A stretch of DNA of 27,217 bases from Didymodactylos carnosus (GCA_905250885.1 CAJNOQ010001966.1:1-27217), one strand, 5' to 3'. Shown: positions 9,978-19,750, counted from the first letter of the stretch. The notes: a model not told the origin generated them from the sequence alone. Made by a program: numbers and translations.

Positions 9978-10680
9978 TTACTCAAACATAAAGCTACGAG
10001 ACTTATCATGAAGAGCACAGTGCATGAAAAAATGTTTAGTAGTCTCTTTGTTAAAGCCACATGCACACACCGGTGACTTTTCTAATCCACCTCTAGTAAA
10101 GAGATAATCATTTAGTTGAGGATTATCAACTCTACATCGCGTATGATGTATCTCCAACCGCCGATCACGCATTAACGGTAAACGAAAGGACGGAATATAT
10201 TGCAGGACTAATCTGAGTTTGAAATCAATCAATTTATGTATTGAACGTATATCATTAGGTAGGAGATTCCATGCAAGAAAACCCTCCTGAATGAAGGATT
10301 TCTCCAGTAGTGCCTGACCTCTTACGTTCGAGGAGATGTCTTCTCGTCTGAAACTCCGAGTTAGGTAAACGTGGGGTCCCGGCATAGGAAAAAGTTCATT
10401 AAGATGAGTAGCAGTTTTACTATGCATGATTTTATGAAACAAACACATGCGTCTAACATAAATAAACTCATTAATCGATAACCACCCTAAGTCTTTAGAA
10501 GTTTCGCATGTGATGTGCCCCTCATAGTACCAGAGACAACTAAAGCGGTCTGATATTGTATTTAGCTCAGGCAGTTGATGTTGCGTAAGTCAGTACCACC
10601 ATAAATAACGATTCCATAGTTGAGAATACTCAACACGAAGGCATGATACACAGAGTCAAGAGTTTGTCGAGAAACCTACC
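9978..10680 (-). pseudogene. LINE ORF2 C-terminal region
   Basis: On the minus strand, 10680-10560 reads TLDSVYHAFVLSILNYGIVIYGG, the usual LINE segment after the polymerase domain. After a stop, the frame 10448-9978 (156 codons) contains WNLLPNDIRS. It ends with a CxC-x8-HxxxHC zinc-knuckle-like motif (CACGFNKETTKHFFMHC) preceded by HTRCRVDNPQLNDYLF. These are typical of the extreme C-terminus of several LINE clades. At least one in-frame stop separates the two parts. Confidence 0.8.
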
Positions 10681-10777
10681 TACCCAAAAACTTCATCGGT
10701 CCAACTATATGTGACAAACTAATATAAAAGCTATTTATGTGCGATCTCTATTCCAAGGTTGTAGTCAAGGTAGGTCA

Positions 10778-11452
10778 TCAATGTAGATTAAAAACAGTAA
10801 CGGACCCAGGCAACTGCCTTGACGTACCCCCACAAGTAACAAGGAGTGAATACGATGTCGCTCCATCCACGACCATAACTATTCGCCTGTTAGATAAATA
10901 ACTACGAAACCATTCAAGCAGAGAATCGGAAAGACCCTTACTTTGAAGCTTGATAAGTAGACCTTCATGTTCTACCTTATCGAAAGGTTTAGCAAAGTCT
11001 AAGAAGATCGCTAAAACCGGCATCCGCTCATTAAAGCTATTAGCAATGTAGTCAACTATGACTATAAGTTGATTTACGGGTGAGTCATTAGGAATAAAGC
11101 CCGACTGATTTTTACTTATCAAGTTATTTGTTCTTAGAAACCCAAAAATGTGTCTGTAAATAATACGTTCAAGGACTTTGGATATGGCAGGAAGAAGAGT
11201 AATTGGCCGATAATTGTTGCAGCTTTGCGAATCACCGCTTTTGAAGAGAGCATGGACATGCCCTAATTGCCAAACAGACGGAAACTCCCACTTGCTCAAA
11301 GACTCGTTAAATAAAAAAGTGACAATAGGACTGATTATTCCAGCTGATTCTCTCAACATTCGATTTGAAATACCGGGGGCGGTGGCTTTATTAATATTTA
11401 GGTGTAACAAAATCTCGTATACTTCAGTCACATTTATCAGAAAGTCTGACAT
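10778..11452 (-). pseudogene. LINE reverse transcriptase fragment
   Basis: This encodes the first half of a LINE reverse transcriptase, which copies element RNA at a nicked target. It shows NYRPITLLPAISKVLERI, QSGF and the first catalytic Asp motif as FLDFAKPFDKV, where most LINEs have KAFDKV. Near 10830 a run of five G, read on the minus strand, shifts the frame. Beyond it the expected VRQGSCLGPLLFLIYIDDLP appears in another frame. A stop follows, and the sequence then resembles YLGIEI, which normally lies about 100 residues further on. The F/YxDD active-site box has therefore been deleted. Inactive. Confidence 0.85.
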
Positions 11453-12028
11453 AACAATTGTTGATTGCGGAAGGGAATTAATAGAAGGCGAGATAAATGA
11501 GGCATCAGCTGTACATGTATTGGAGAAATGTCTGTTTAATACTTGCGCTCGATCAAATGGTGAAGTTACGACTTCATAAAATGACGGATCAAATAAGGGT
11601 GGAATACTCGATTGTTTTGTTTTGCCTAAGGAGAATTTTAAAAGGGACCATCATGCTTTCGATAGATTTTTTGTTGAAGCCAGTCATTCGTAGTATTTCT
11701 CTTTGGCTTGCGTATCCTTTTCCAATCGATCAGCATATCTCTCATAAGCACTCTTATCTCCATCAGACTTAGTGTGCAGATAACGCGTATAGCACCTCTG
11801 TTTCATACTATGAAGATGACGAAGCTTGTCTGTGAACCAGAGTTGATCACGCGACGATACGGTGGTAATCCCTTTGCTTTATAGACAAGAATTAGCAACT
11901 TCTAAGAATTTATTTTGAACGCCTCAATTTTATCTGTGCATGTTATCTGATACTCGATAATAGAGTGGCAGTTCGTTTTTGAAAGTGCTTGTCGAAAGCC
12001 ATCCCAGTTACTATGCTTATAGTCGTAT

Positions 12029-12172
12029 AGTCTGAAAAAACGAGTTCACTTAGCTTTCCGATAGTGATTCTGAAAGCTGGCATGTCAGAGAATAGGAAGC
12101 ATTGACTTGCAATGGTCCAAACATTTTTTCCGAGACCAGAGAGAGCTGCACACTATAAAAGGTCATTTTGAC
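12029..12172 (+). repeat. Repeat unit A (forward)
   Basis: About 144 bases run from AGTCTGAAAAAACGAGTTC to AAAAGGTCATTTTGACTG. The same unit appears inverted at about 12424-12576 and forward at about 12722-12872, with scattered differences. It abuts the 5' edge of the LINE and probably belongs to another copy of the foldback arm. Confidence 0.8.
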
Positions 12173-12361
12173 TGCATCATTAACTGCATCAGTACCTTTT
12201 GACGTATGATCTCTTACAGAACTTTTAGTCAGCAGTTTGAGGATAAAATAGTAAAATTTTAACTTACAGCGAGACACGTAGCGTGATGACGAAAGAAAAG
12301 AAGTATTAAGACGAACAGACAGACAACGTGTTAACTGTGATGAAAAATAAAGTAGAATTAT

Positions 12362-12580
12362 TAGAATCAGGTTGGAAACTGAAGAAAATTAAACTATCAC
12401 CGAAAAAAATTCAATTTATCGAAGGACAGTCAAAATGACCTTTTATAGTGTGCAGCTCTCTCTGGTCTCGGAAAAAATGTTTGGACCATTGCAAGTCAAA
12501 CAGTCCTCTTTTTTGACATGCCAGCTTTCAGAATCACTATCGGAAAGCTAAGTGAACTCGTTTTTTCAGACTAAAATTTT
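12362..12580 (-). repeat. Repeat unit B (inverted), left arm of a foldback
   Basis: Bases 12362-12580 are the reverse complement of about 12720-12932. The roughly 140-base spacer between them includes the short peptide-like stretch read on the minus strand at 12640-12720. The first 72 bases also repeat 9503-9573 directly, so this looks like a partial copy of the same arm. Confidence 0.8.
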
Positions 12581-12721
12581 TTTTAGTTTTTAGTTCCATT
12601 GGATAGAGCGTTCAAAACTGTATACGTCTTCATTGGCACACCATGTTGTTGAAAAGCTATTGACAGATGAATTAGTGATGGTACTCTTGTTTTCGCTATT
12701 TCTTCGCTTGATGACGATTTT

Positions 12722-13315
12722 TTAGTCTGAAAAACGAGTTCACTTAGCTTTTCGATAGTGATTCTGAAAGCAGACATGTCAGAGAATAGGAAGCATTAAC
12801 TTGCAATGGTCCAAACATTTTTTCCGAGACCAGAGAGGGCTGCACACTATAAAAGGTCATTCTGACTGTCCATCGATAAACTGAATGTTTTTCGGTGATA
12901 GTTTAATTTTCTTCAGTCTTCAATCTGATATTCGTGCATCAGCGTCAAATTCTGCTTCTAGTGATGTATCTGATGACCGAATTTGGAAAAAAAAAATTTT
13001 CGGTTTCCCCACTAAGGCTTAAAATTTTCCGAAAATTTAAAAATGAGTTTTTCGAAAAACTGAAACGGCTACTTTGTTCAGAATTCGTCGCTGATTCTAA
13101 TCATATGCTTTTTTTCTAAAAACTGTAAGAAGCGAACGTTATCCGCCCCCTTCTTTTCGATTTTTATTTTTTACCTTGTTCACCACTAACTTGTATTTTA
13201 AAGATTTCTCACCCAAAACACGATCGAAATAAATTAAGAACGGCATATTCGGAATCTTCTCGTCAACCTCTATTCAACCATGTATGATTCGATCAAATCC
13301 ATTTCTGCTCGTTTT
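12722..13315 (+). repeat. Right arm of the large inverted repeat
   Basis: The proximal part (12722-12932) pairs with 12580-12362. The distal part (12855-13315) pairs with 9573-8694. It lacks the 8847-9255 element, so it preserves the uninterrupted arm sequence. A short open frame in the arm (12934-13119) is shared with the left arm but has no recognisable domain. Confidence 0.85.
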
Positions 13316-14391
13316 TGAGTGGGGAGGGTGCCCTAGATACCTAGATATCTGAGATACAAAAGAATAACAGAAATAGGAGTTGGCGGCGAACTCAAATTAC
13401 GCACGGCCTCATGAACAGGTAAAATTCTTTGTTCTGTTCCATTTATAGAGTTATGTTCGTGTGAAGGATAAAAGATATAATTCGTAAGTAGACACAACTT
13501 ACAATATATAATTATGGCTTTTGATTATTATATAGACCGATCATATCTGGTGAATTACTATTTTCTAAAAATGATAGACGATCAAAGGTACGTACTATTA
13601 GTGAGGATAATTTATTCAAGTAAATCATCTATCTCTAGATCAACGAACGTGTCAAAATCTAGACGATCTGTTAATCAGAGATAGATTTTTTATTAGAATC
13701 GGCTGAATTCATTCAAAAAAAAATAAATTGTAATCTGTGAAGACCGTCTTCAAACCACAACAGTTGTAATTTAGACGAGTGTGATGAATTTCTCTTACTG
13801 CAAAACTAATGAATTTTGAGAATTTGTAATTCACCAGTAAAAGATCCTGTTGAATTCAAAAGTTTGATTTAGAAGGTTTCAAAAACTAAAACTTATAGAT
13901 CTTCAAATTAGAAATATAAAGATGATGCTGTAGGTAAGTAGACGAGAAACGGGTCTGAGATGACAAAAAAAACTGAACATATTCGGGTTAATCAAATCAT
14001 ACTTTTGGAGGGTTTTTTTAAGTTTAAACCTTTTTAAGTTTAAACTTTAAGAAATGTATAGAGATTACTTAACTATCCTGATTGTAAACTTCATACACTA
14101 TACTAATCACGAATTTATTCTTCTGCAAAAAGCAATCTTTTTAAAAAATCGTTTAGTACAGACTCATGGGCTTTAAATGAGATATATATTATTCAGTTGC
14201 TTCCGTTACAATCGAAGCATAGTTTTAAGCTTACAAAACCAATATCTAACCCTGAGCTGAAACATAATACTAACATGCAACAGAAAAACCTTATAGAAGA
14301 GAGATCTATAGAATGTGAGTGTAGCTCTTCATCCTCGCTAGAGCTAAACAAGATACCACTCATTTTTCTCGTCGTCTGTATATCCCTACAG
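13316..14391. other. Mostly non-coding; one possible mini-gene
   Basis: ATG at 13514 opens a frame (MAFDYYIDRSYLVNYYF) to a donor GTACGT at 13588. A 51-base intron would end at ATCTCTAG (13638) and continue in phase to a TAG at 13682, giving about 39 residues. No family was recognised. A 10-bp-stem hairpin, ATCTATCTCT (13627) with AGAGATAGAT (13677), overlaps it. AAGTTTAAAC is repeated at about 14019 and 14036. Otherwise nothing is seen. Confidence 0.25.
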
Positions 14392-14850
14392 ACTCCTTAT
14401 CTGTAACAAACATTTGTTCTACTGTACTTTTACAATATGCGAGTCACTTTCTGTCGCATGCATGTTGTCGCACATGAAAACGAACACTGTCACGATACTC
14501 AGCATACTGGACCACATATGATTCAACCTGTCTCAAGGCTATCAGACCTCAAGAACCGAAGATAGCTGGGTCTCAGCAAACGTGTGTTCTGTTAGAAAAC
14601 GCAGTGGCTAGTGATCTCGCACTTGAGCAGTTCGACAGAAGATAGTCGAGGTTGTCGCATACATATGGAGCATAGATACATACGTTACAGAAAGCAAAAG
14701 TGCCGACCTCTTCGTTCAAAGATATGTCAGGCACACCATCGAGAAATGTGCCATTCAAAAACCTATTGCTTGAGATGCGTGAGATTGTTAACGAAATACC
14801 ATAGTCGAACTCAGATTCTCTACCTATATTTTTTCTACTGAAAAAAATGG
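14392..14850 (+). repeat. Dispersed repeat R, copy 1
   Basis: Bases 14392-14645 match the reverse complement of 24707-24962, and 14690-14850 match the reverse complement of 23890-23670. Shared blocks include ACTGTCACGATACTCAGCAT-like and GAGATCACTAGCCA stretches. On the minus strand it is open from 14854 to 14573 (93 codons), but the second copy does not preserve that frame. A piggyBac element begins 20 bases beyond its right end. Confidence 0.75.
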
Positions 14851-15058
14851 TCAAGATTATTCTGTTTTAACCCTTTCAGGCCCAAATTATTTCTTTTGTT
14901 TTAATTCAATTAGATTGTAAGAAAAGTTGATCTAAGTCGTGAATGTGTGCCGTGCACAGCTCGCCTGTATTTTCACTTGACACGCTTTACGTAGAACTCA
15001 TTCAATTTCTGTGTAGACGGTGCTAAAAAGGGTCACTGAAGTTTATTAGTTGCAAAAC

Positions 15059-15780
15059 TTACGCAAGTTTTTGGTGAAATGTCAAAAAACAGTTCCTGTT
15101 CTTCTTTACACAAAGAGAAACGCCGCAAAAGCTACATTTTATGGTACTGAATACTGGAGAGGCTTTCGTGCTACAATATCGGCATCTTCCCTTAGACCCA
15201 GCGAGAGGCATATGCGCTAAGAACTGAATTGATGAATCCGTGTTGCCCAGCGTTTGTTGAATTTGTTTTTCCTTTGCATGAGACAAATGCATCGGTCTTT
15301 CAATTCTCTTCCGAGGGCATTGATCACCAATTAGTGACATCGAGACAGAACAGAGAAAATCAGCGTAAGTCATATTTTTCTCATGCAAGTCGTTGTAACA
15401 GACAAACGCATTCGATAAAGCTGCTTGAAGAAAATAAAGAAATATTCGAATCCAATTCCGTCGAGATTTTCTGTCAGTTGAATAAAGAGAGACTCTTTGA
15501 TCAAATAAATCTACGTCACGCATGAACTTATTGTACTTTGAAACCATTGCTGGACAATGAATGGATATCTTTGAAACCATCTTTTTCTGTTCTACTGACA
15601 GTTTCAGTTTGCCTTGGGTCGAATGAATTACTTACAATAAAAACTGTTTTCTTGTCTTGCCACTTGACCACCGATATTTGATTACAGACATAAGATATGT
15701 ATTCACCTCTTTCAAATTTATCTGTGTGTAGAAGTTTCTGAGGAAAAAGCTTCCCGTCTGCTCTTATTGTTCCAGTTGCT
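15059..15780 (-). pseudogene. piggyBac transposase, C-terminal part
   Basis: Just after the deletion, a second frame reads GTIRADGKLFPQK and GEYISYVCNQISVVKWQDKK. A frameshift near 15570 then leads to ORF 15580-15059. This holds KYNKFMRDVDLFDQ, whose VD contains the third catalytic Asp of the family (KxMGGVDxxDQ in most). It also holds STDRKSRRNW and a C-terminal Cys-rich domain (CRYC, CSFC, CVKKNRNC, then FH), thought to bind the element ends. The first two catalytic aspartates are missing, roughly 240 residues by comparison with the family, so it is inactive. Confidence 0.88.
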
Positions 15781-15781
15781 C

Positions 15782-16105
15782 CTATTCTTTTCTAAACAAA
15801 TAGAAATAAACATTCGTTTGCGTTACAATCATATCAATGATATCCGTGGTAAAAAATTTATTGAAGATATCGATTGGGTCGATGCTTTCTGCAAGAGGTA
15901 TCGTTGTATGTCCTTTGATTTCTGCTGAAGAAAAATTTGTATTTGGGATAAAGTCTTCGCTCCAATTCCATTCAAGTTCTTCGTCTTCATTTTTCACAAC
16001 GCTGCTTTCTTCATCCATTTCCACGTCACTTTCAGCATAGTCACTAATATCACTGCCATCATCAAAAGATGAGACACTTGTCTCACTTTCTTGATCGAAA
16101 TCCAT
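15782..16105 (-). pseudogene. piggyBac transposase, N-terminal part
   Basis: ATG at 16105 is followed by an acidic N-terminus (MDFDQESETSVSSFDDGSD) and then EWNWSEDFIPN. The start of the transposase domain (PIDIFNKFFTTDIIDMIVTQTN) resembles the FxxFFxxEIxxxIVxxTN pattern at the beginning of piggyBac catalytic domains. It terminates at 15782, directly at the deletion junction. Acidic low-complexity N-termini are common in this family. Confidence 0.85.
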
Positions 16106-16773
16106 TGGTTTCTGCGACTAACAGACTTCGCAGTTGACGAATAAAACAGGAAGAATCCTAGACTTTATTGCGATATCGGTAGTTTATTGAAATGAATCTC
16201 AATCCAAACATAGCCTTTATATACACATCTCAACGATTCGCCGTGAATATTCTAGAATTTTCTCGCTAAAACAAGATATAACTTATCATCAGACTGTGCA
16301 GGAAGCTTCTAGAACATTCCCTGTTTTATATACTTGAAAAGAATTTGCAAAGATTTTCATTAATTACATTGCAAAAAAAGCGTTGCAAAACAGGTGTAGC
16401 TTTTTTTATACTATGGGACTGAAAGGGTTAACACAGATAATAGTCGTGTTGGAGTTGCTTAATAAAGCAGCTCGAAAAAGTTCTAAAAAATATATTTGAA
16501 TATTCACACATTACGTACTCCTTTCCACACTAGGCCTGCGAAGGTTCACTGTTCGTTCAGCTGCAGTTCCTCGACAATCGGAACTATTTTTCAATTCAAC
16601 TTTATTAAACAGAAAATGTTTTTCAGTTTCTGTTCTTGGAACAGGAACAATCCAGCCAGGAGTGGCTGATCAGTTCCAGTACCTTTGAACGAAAACTGCA
16701 GTTGTTTTTTAACGAGGAACTGTTAATGTTCTCCTTCTCAGTAGTCTGTTAGCTTGGTTACTTTTTTAAAAAT

Positions 16774-16815
16774 GTTCACTATATGAATACGTTATAACAT
16801 ATTCATATAGTGAAC
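16774..16815. repeat. Perfect inverted repeat, 16-bp arms
   Basis: GTTCACTATATGAATA (16774-16789) is exactly complementary to TATTCATATAGTGAAC (16800-16815) across a 10-base loop. The loop itself contains the palindrome GTTATAAC. Confidence 0.95.
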
Positions 16816-16827
16816 TCTCCTTGTCGT

Positions 16828-16867
16828 TAGTGCTTTGTTAGTGTATATATACACTAACAAAGCACTA
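16828..16867. repeat. Perfect 40-base palindrome, no spacer
   Basis: TAGTGCTTTGTTAGTGTATA (16828-16847) is followed directly by its exact reverse complement (16848-16867). Long spacerless palindromes are normally unstable, so a perfect copy suggests recent formation or an active element end. Confidence 0.95.
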
Positions 16868-17057
16868 GGAGAGAATTAAGCAGCAAACAGCTGTAGTACA
16901 CGTTCAAACGACTGGTGAGCCATTCGTCGTTCTTATGAACGAAAACTGCTTTTCAGTTTCCGTTCAATAAGCGAGAACGGACGAGTGAGAAGCAGTACTC
17001 ATTCAATGAACCGAAACCCTAAACTGTCAAACGGTCTTTTGCTGTTTGTTTGTTTAG

Positions 17058-17292
17058 TTTATCAGATACAAGTTTAAGACTAAGAATTATGTTGAAAATA
17101 CATCTCATAAACCAAATTTACGAGCTCAAAAAACAGATGCGAGAGCAATTGTTGAGCATATGATATATGTATGGGAGTTGCCAACACCTGATTTAATAAT
17201 TTCTATTACCGGTGGTGAAAAAACATTCAAAATGGCTCAACGGATAAGAAATGAATTCCAACGTCATTTAGTTTCAATTGCTATTCACTCAG
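17058..17292 (+). CDS. SLOG exon 1 (first glycine motif)
   Basis: This exon encodes ARAIVEHMIYVWELPTPDLI followed by ISITGGEKTFKM, the first strand and Gly-Gly loop of the SLOG fold, then RIRNEFQRHLVSIAIHS. TRPM counterparts read W-x-L-x-P-x-LVISVHGG. The acceptor is TTTGTTTAG, and the donor GTAAGA leaves phase 1. The exon is open throughout. Confidence 0.85.
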
Positions 17293-18124
17293 GTAAGATC
17301 TCTCTTATATATGTATATGAATGCTCATTTTAAGACAGGATAATTCTTTTGGACACACGAGAGACTTTATGTTAAGTTTATTCAAATCGTATTACTCCAT
17401 GAGGGCATTCTGGTAGACTTATCCAGATATATTGCGATAACTAAAATATATCATAAATGTGGGAACGCCTCCCCTCCCCCACCCTCTTATATCAGTGCAT
17501 ATAAACTATAGGAGATATAGCTCAATAATATTTTTATTTATGTCCATCCCGATGAACGATGACTTATCGCCGTATCACACCACTAAAACCTTTTCAATAC
17601 TGACTTCTTTCGCAATATACTCATGTGTGTACTCGTTGTCATATATTGTGGTAATTTTTTTCTTCACTTCTGTCGGTGAAACTTATAGTGAATAAAGCTC
17701 TTATTTTGCTACTATTACTCACGTTTTTTCGAGTGAAAATCATTAAGTGAATATGACGTATTATCAAAAAGCTAACAGACGATGCCCGCTGTTGGTTAAT
17801 GTTTTTGAATAACTAGCAAAATAAAAAGAGCTACGTAGTAGTACAACTAAAAGTTCCTATTAGAACTTCAGATATTCAGTTTTCAGAAAACCACCCAAAA
17901 GAAATGTAACGGCGCAATCGGATCGGATTCGTGATCAGCGTCAAAAAGTTACTCAAGAAAAAGTATGTTAGCGCCAGAAAGCCATTAGACACTGGACGTA
18001 CTGTCTTCGTAAGCTTAAAACGAGAGAGAACGGGTAATTATGTCACACATAATAGATTTTGATCGAGATCTTCTTTTGAAATAAATAAAACTGAATTGTG
18101 TTTTTACTCTATAAAATTATACAG

Positions 18125-18265
18125 ATGCATGGATTTTTACCGGTGGTGCAGATTCCGGTGTGATGAAAGAAGTTGGTGATGCTGTTGATATTTCTCGATA
18201 TAAAAGTACAGACAGACCAAAACAACTTTCATGTATTGGTATAGCAAATTGGTATTTTACAACAG
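18125..18265 (+). CDS. SLOG exon 2 (second glycine motif)
   Basis: This exon encodes DAWIFTGGADSGVMKEVGDA, the hallmark second motif (WIFTGG-x-x-x-GV-x-x-x-VGDA) of TRPM LSDAT domains, then CIGIANWYF. Acceptor ATTATACAG and donor GTGCGT bracket it. It enters and leaves in phase 1, and no lesions are visible. Confidence 0.9.
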
Positions 18266-18335
18266 GTGCGTAAATATATCCTTTCATTTTGTTTCACTTC
18301 TGTTTACTTATATCAAATGTATTGATTGTTTACAG

Positions 18336-18373
18336 ATTATGAACAACTACAAAGCGAACGAGAAAGAGCTCCG
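18336..18373 (+). CDS. SLOG exon 3 (short)
   Basis: A 38-base exon reads YEQLQSERERAP between acceptor TTGTTTACAG and donor GTAATA. It joins the previous exon across a 70-base intron in phase 1 and leaves in phase 0, matching the acceptor at 21049. Another reading would extend a few codons to VIHAKT, but no GT donor in the right phase follows. Confidence 0.65.
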
Positions 18374-18581
18374 GTAATACATGCAAAAACGTATGAATAT
18401 TTTTTTAAATTTCATATAACTATTTTTGAGTTATTGAGTCAACATTGAATACATTGTTTTGCTTTTCCACGATAAATTTAGGCAATTTTAACGAAGTTTA
18501 TACACAATTTTCGAATTGAATTTTCGAATTTTGAAACTGATTCAAAATCGAATTTTTGATCCTTACTGGACTTAACTTACC

Positions 18582-19060
18582 ATGCAAAAGTAACTGGACG
18601 AATATCGAGCATTATTTGTACATGTTCCTAATGTGCGCGAAAGTAGATTATTTTTCGTTGAAAAGACTAAAGTCTGAACTTCAGGAAACATAGAAAACCA
18701 AATTTTTTTACCTCGCCTTATTAATTACACTGTTTTCTGAAGTTTAGAATTTGATCTTTTCAACAGAGAAATAATTTACTTTGTTTTTGCTTAACTTTTT
18801 AATCTCGTCTCTCGAGTCCAATGGCCACTGATATTGTGTTATCTCATTGCACCTGTGCCTAAAAGTACCGAGACAATGAGCATTGGATAGTTTGTCCAAG
18901 CATATTAAGTGACCGCCGCTGCCGGGATTGGAACTCCGTATCTTTGAAGCACATTGTCTGCCAACCAGCCGACAGAGCCGCACTGATCCGTAATTTACTT
19001 TCCAGCACATTAGAAACATGTACAAATAATGCTCGACGTTCGTCCAATTACTTTTGCATC
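18582..19060 (-). mobile_element. Nested foldback element with tRNA-like core
   Basis: Outer arms 18582-18650 and 18991-19060 are inverted copies, sharing ATGCAAAAGTAA and GAGCATTATTTGTACATGT. Inner arms 18657-18690 and 18731-18764 (GTTGAAAAGA ... CTTCAG) form a second hairpin. On the minus strand, 18985-18915 looks tRNA-derived: an A-box-like TCGGCTGGTTGG and a B-box-like GAGTTCCAATCCC (complement of 18924-18937). It may be a SINE captured between foldback arms. It lies in intron 3 of the SLOG gene. Confidence 0.65.
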
Positions 19061-19507
19061 CTAAGTATTACTGATTTTTGAGAACAGTGTAAAAGCCTAC
19101 ATTCGATTTTAAATAAAAGCAACAGAATTCTTGTAATTTTATAAAATCATTCTTTCACGTGGTATAAAATTAGAATCGATTTTATAGCTAAGTCAAAAGC
19201 AGTCATCGAGTTTCTTATTATAAAATTCACGAGTATTTCATATATGAACTGCTAAAATCGGAAACGGGAATATACGGGAATATTTTGAAAAAAATAATAA
19301 AATCGCTTTCATATTTCTGCTGTGTTAATTACAAAAGTTTTTTGGTTATACAGATATTTAGGATCGTTTCTTGAGACTCTCCTTTATCTCTGAATCATCA
19401 GAAAAATTGGTACTCACTCCGCGCTGAACCAAACTAGATAAAACTTGGATGCCAGATGCAGTGAAACCGACAGTGGGTTCTTTTTAGTTGCATTTTTGAC
19501 TTCTGTA

Positions 19508-19750
19508 CGAGTTACACCATCTTTAAGCAGTAGTCATACTTAGCTTTTCGACAGACCCGAGCTCTTTCGCGCTCTCTATAAGCGGACGAAAACCGCAGGT
19601 TGCTCGCTATTCGTTAAAAAGTTATTCTAAAAGCATCAGAATGTACTGTAATTTCGAAAGGATAGTAGTTTTTCAATTGTCAACAAACATTTATTTTAGA
19701 ATACTGGTCGATTGGCTAAACTGATTGCCGAAACCTTTAAGAAGTCTATG
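19508..19750 (+). repeat. Duplicate of the intron 4/exon 5 boundary, misplaced in intron 3
   Basis: About 240 bases match 22901-23137 directly with only a few substitutions and a 7-base indel. The copy includes the acceptor TTTATTTTAG and the first 17 or so codons of exon 5 (NTGRLAKLIAETFK), and then diverges and hits a stop. It lies upstream of exon 4, so if spliced it would bypass that exon and truncate the protein. Confidence 0.9.

Larger units (their letters stand above)
9574..12028 (-). mobile_element. Decayed non-LTR retrotransposon (LINE), 5'-truncated
   Basis: The 5' end lies inside the ORF2 linker: reading leftward from 12028, HSNWDGFRQAL and SYERYADRL-like pieces occur in shifting frames. 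Reverse transcriptase follows (11452 to about 10780), then a C-terminal Cys/His region, an AATAAA signal (complement of 9593-9598) and a short A tail (complement of 9578-9584). Endonuclease and ORF1 are missing. It sits within the inverted-repeat block. No target-site duplication was seen, and the sequence on its right (12029-12172) is in the opposite orientation to the arm on its left, so rearrangement followed or accompanied insertion. Confidence 0.85.
14871..16427 (-). mobile_element. Internally deleted piggyBac element, 1557 bp
   Basis: Terminal inverted repeats CCCTTTCAGGCCC (14871) and GGGACTGAAAGGG (ending 16427) differ at one base. TTAA duplications lie directly outside (14867-14870 and 16428-16431). 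TTAA targeting and CCC-starting ends are diagnostic of piggyBac. Inside, on the minus strand, are the N- and C-terminal parts of a piggyBac transposase with the central catalytic region missing. Perfect TTAA flanks and near-identical ends suggest moderately recent insertion. It landed beside repeat R. Confidence 0.92.
16531..17021. mobile_element. Hairpin-dense element with imperfect inverted ends
   Basis: The left end TAGGCCTGCGAAGGTTCACTG and the reverse complement of the right end (TTTAGGGTTTCGGTTCATTG) align imperfectly, as in old hAT-like elements. I saw no matching 8-bp flanks. Inside are repeated dyads built from GAACNGAAACTG: 16608-16634 (AACAGAAA/TTTCTGTT), 16937-16965 (12-bp stem, one mismatch), AGTTCC/GGAACT near 16565, and two long palindromes. 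It lies immediately 5' of the first SLOG exon found. Confidence 0.5.

Noticed and set aside
11214..11772. Two plus-strand open frames
   Set aside because: They are antisense to the LINE reverse transcriptase and linker, which is clearly coded on the minus strand.
14573..14854. 93-codon minus-strand frame in repeat R
   Set aside because: The second copy at 23670-24962 does not keep this frame, so it is not supported as a protein gene.
15229..15525. 98-codon plus-strand frame
   Set aside because: It is antisense to the piggyBac transposase C-terminus.
18744..19047. Two overlapping minus-strand frames
   Set aside because: They lie over the tRNA-like core and arms of the foldback element; no protein family is recognisable.
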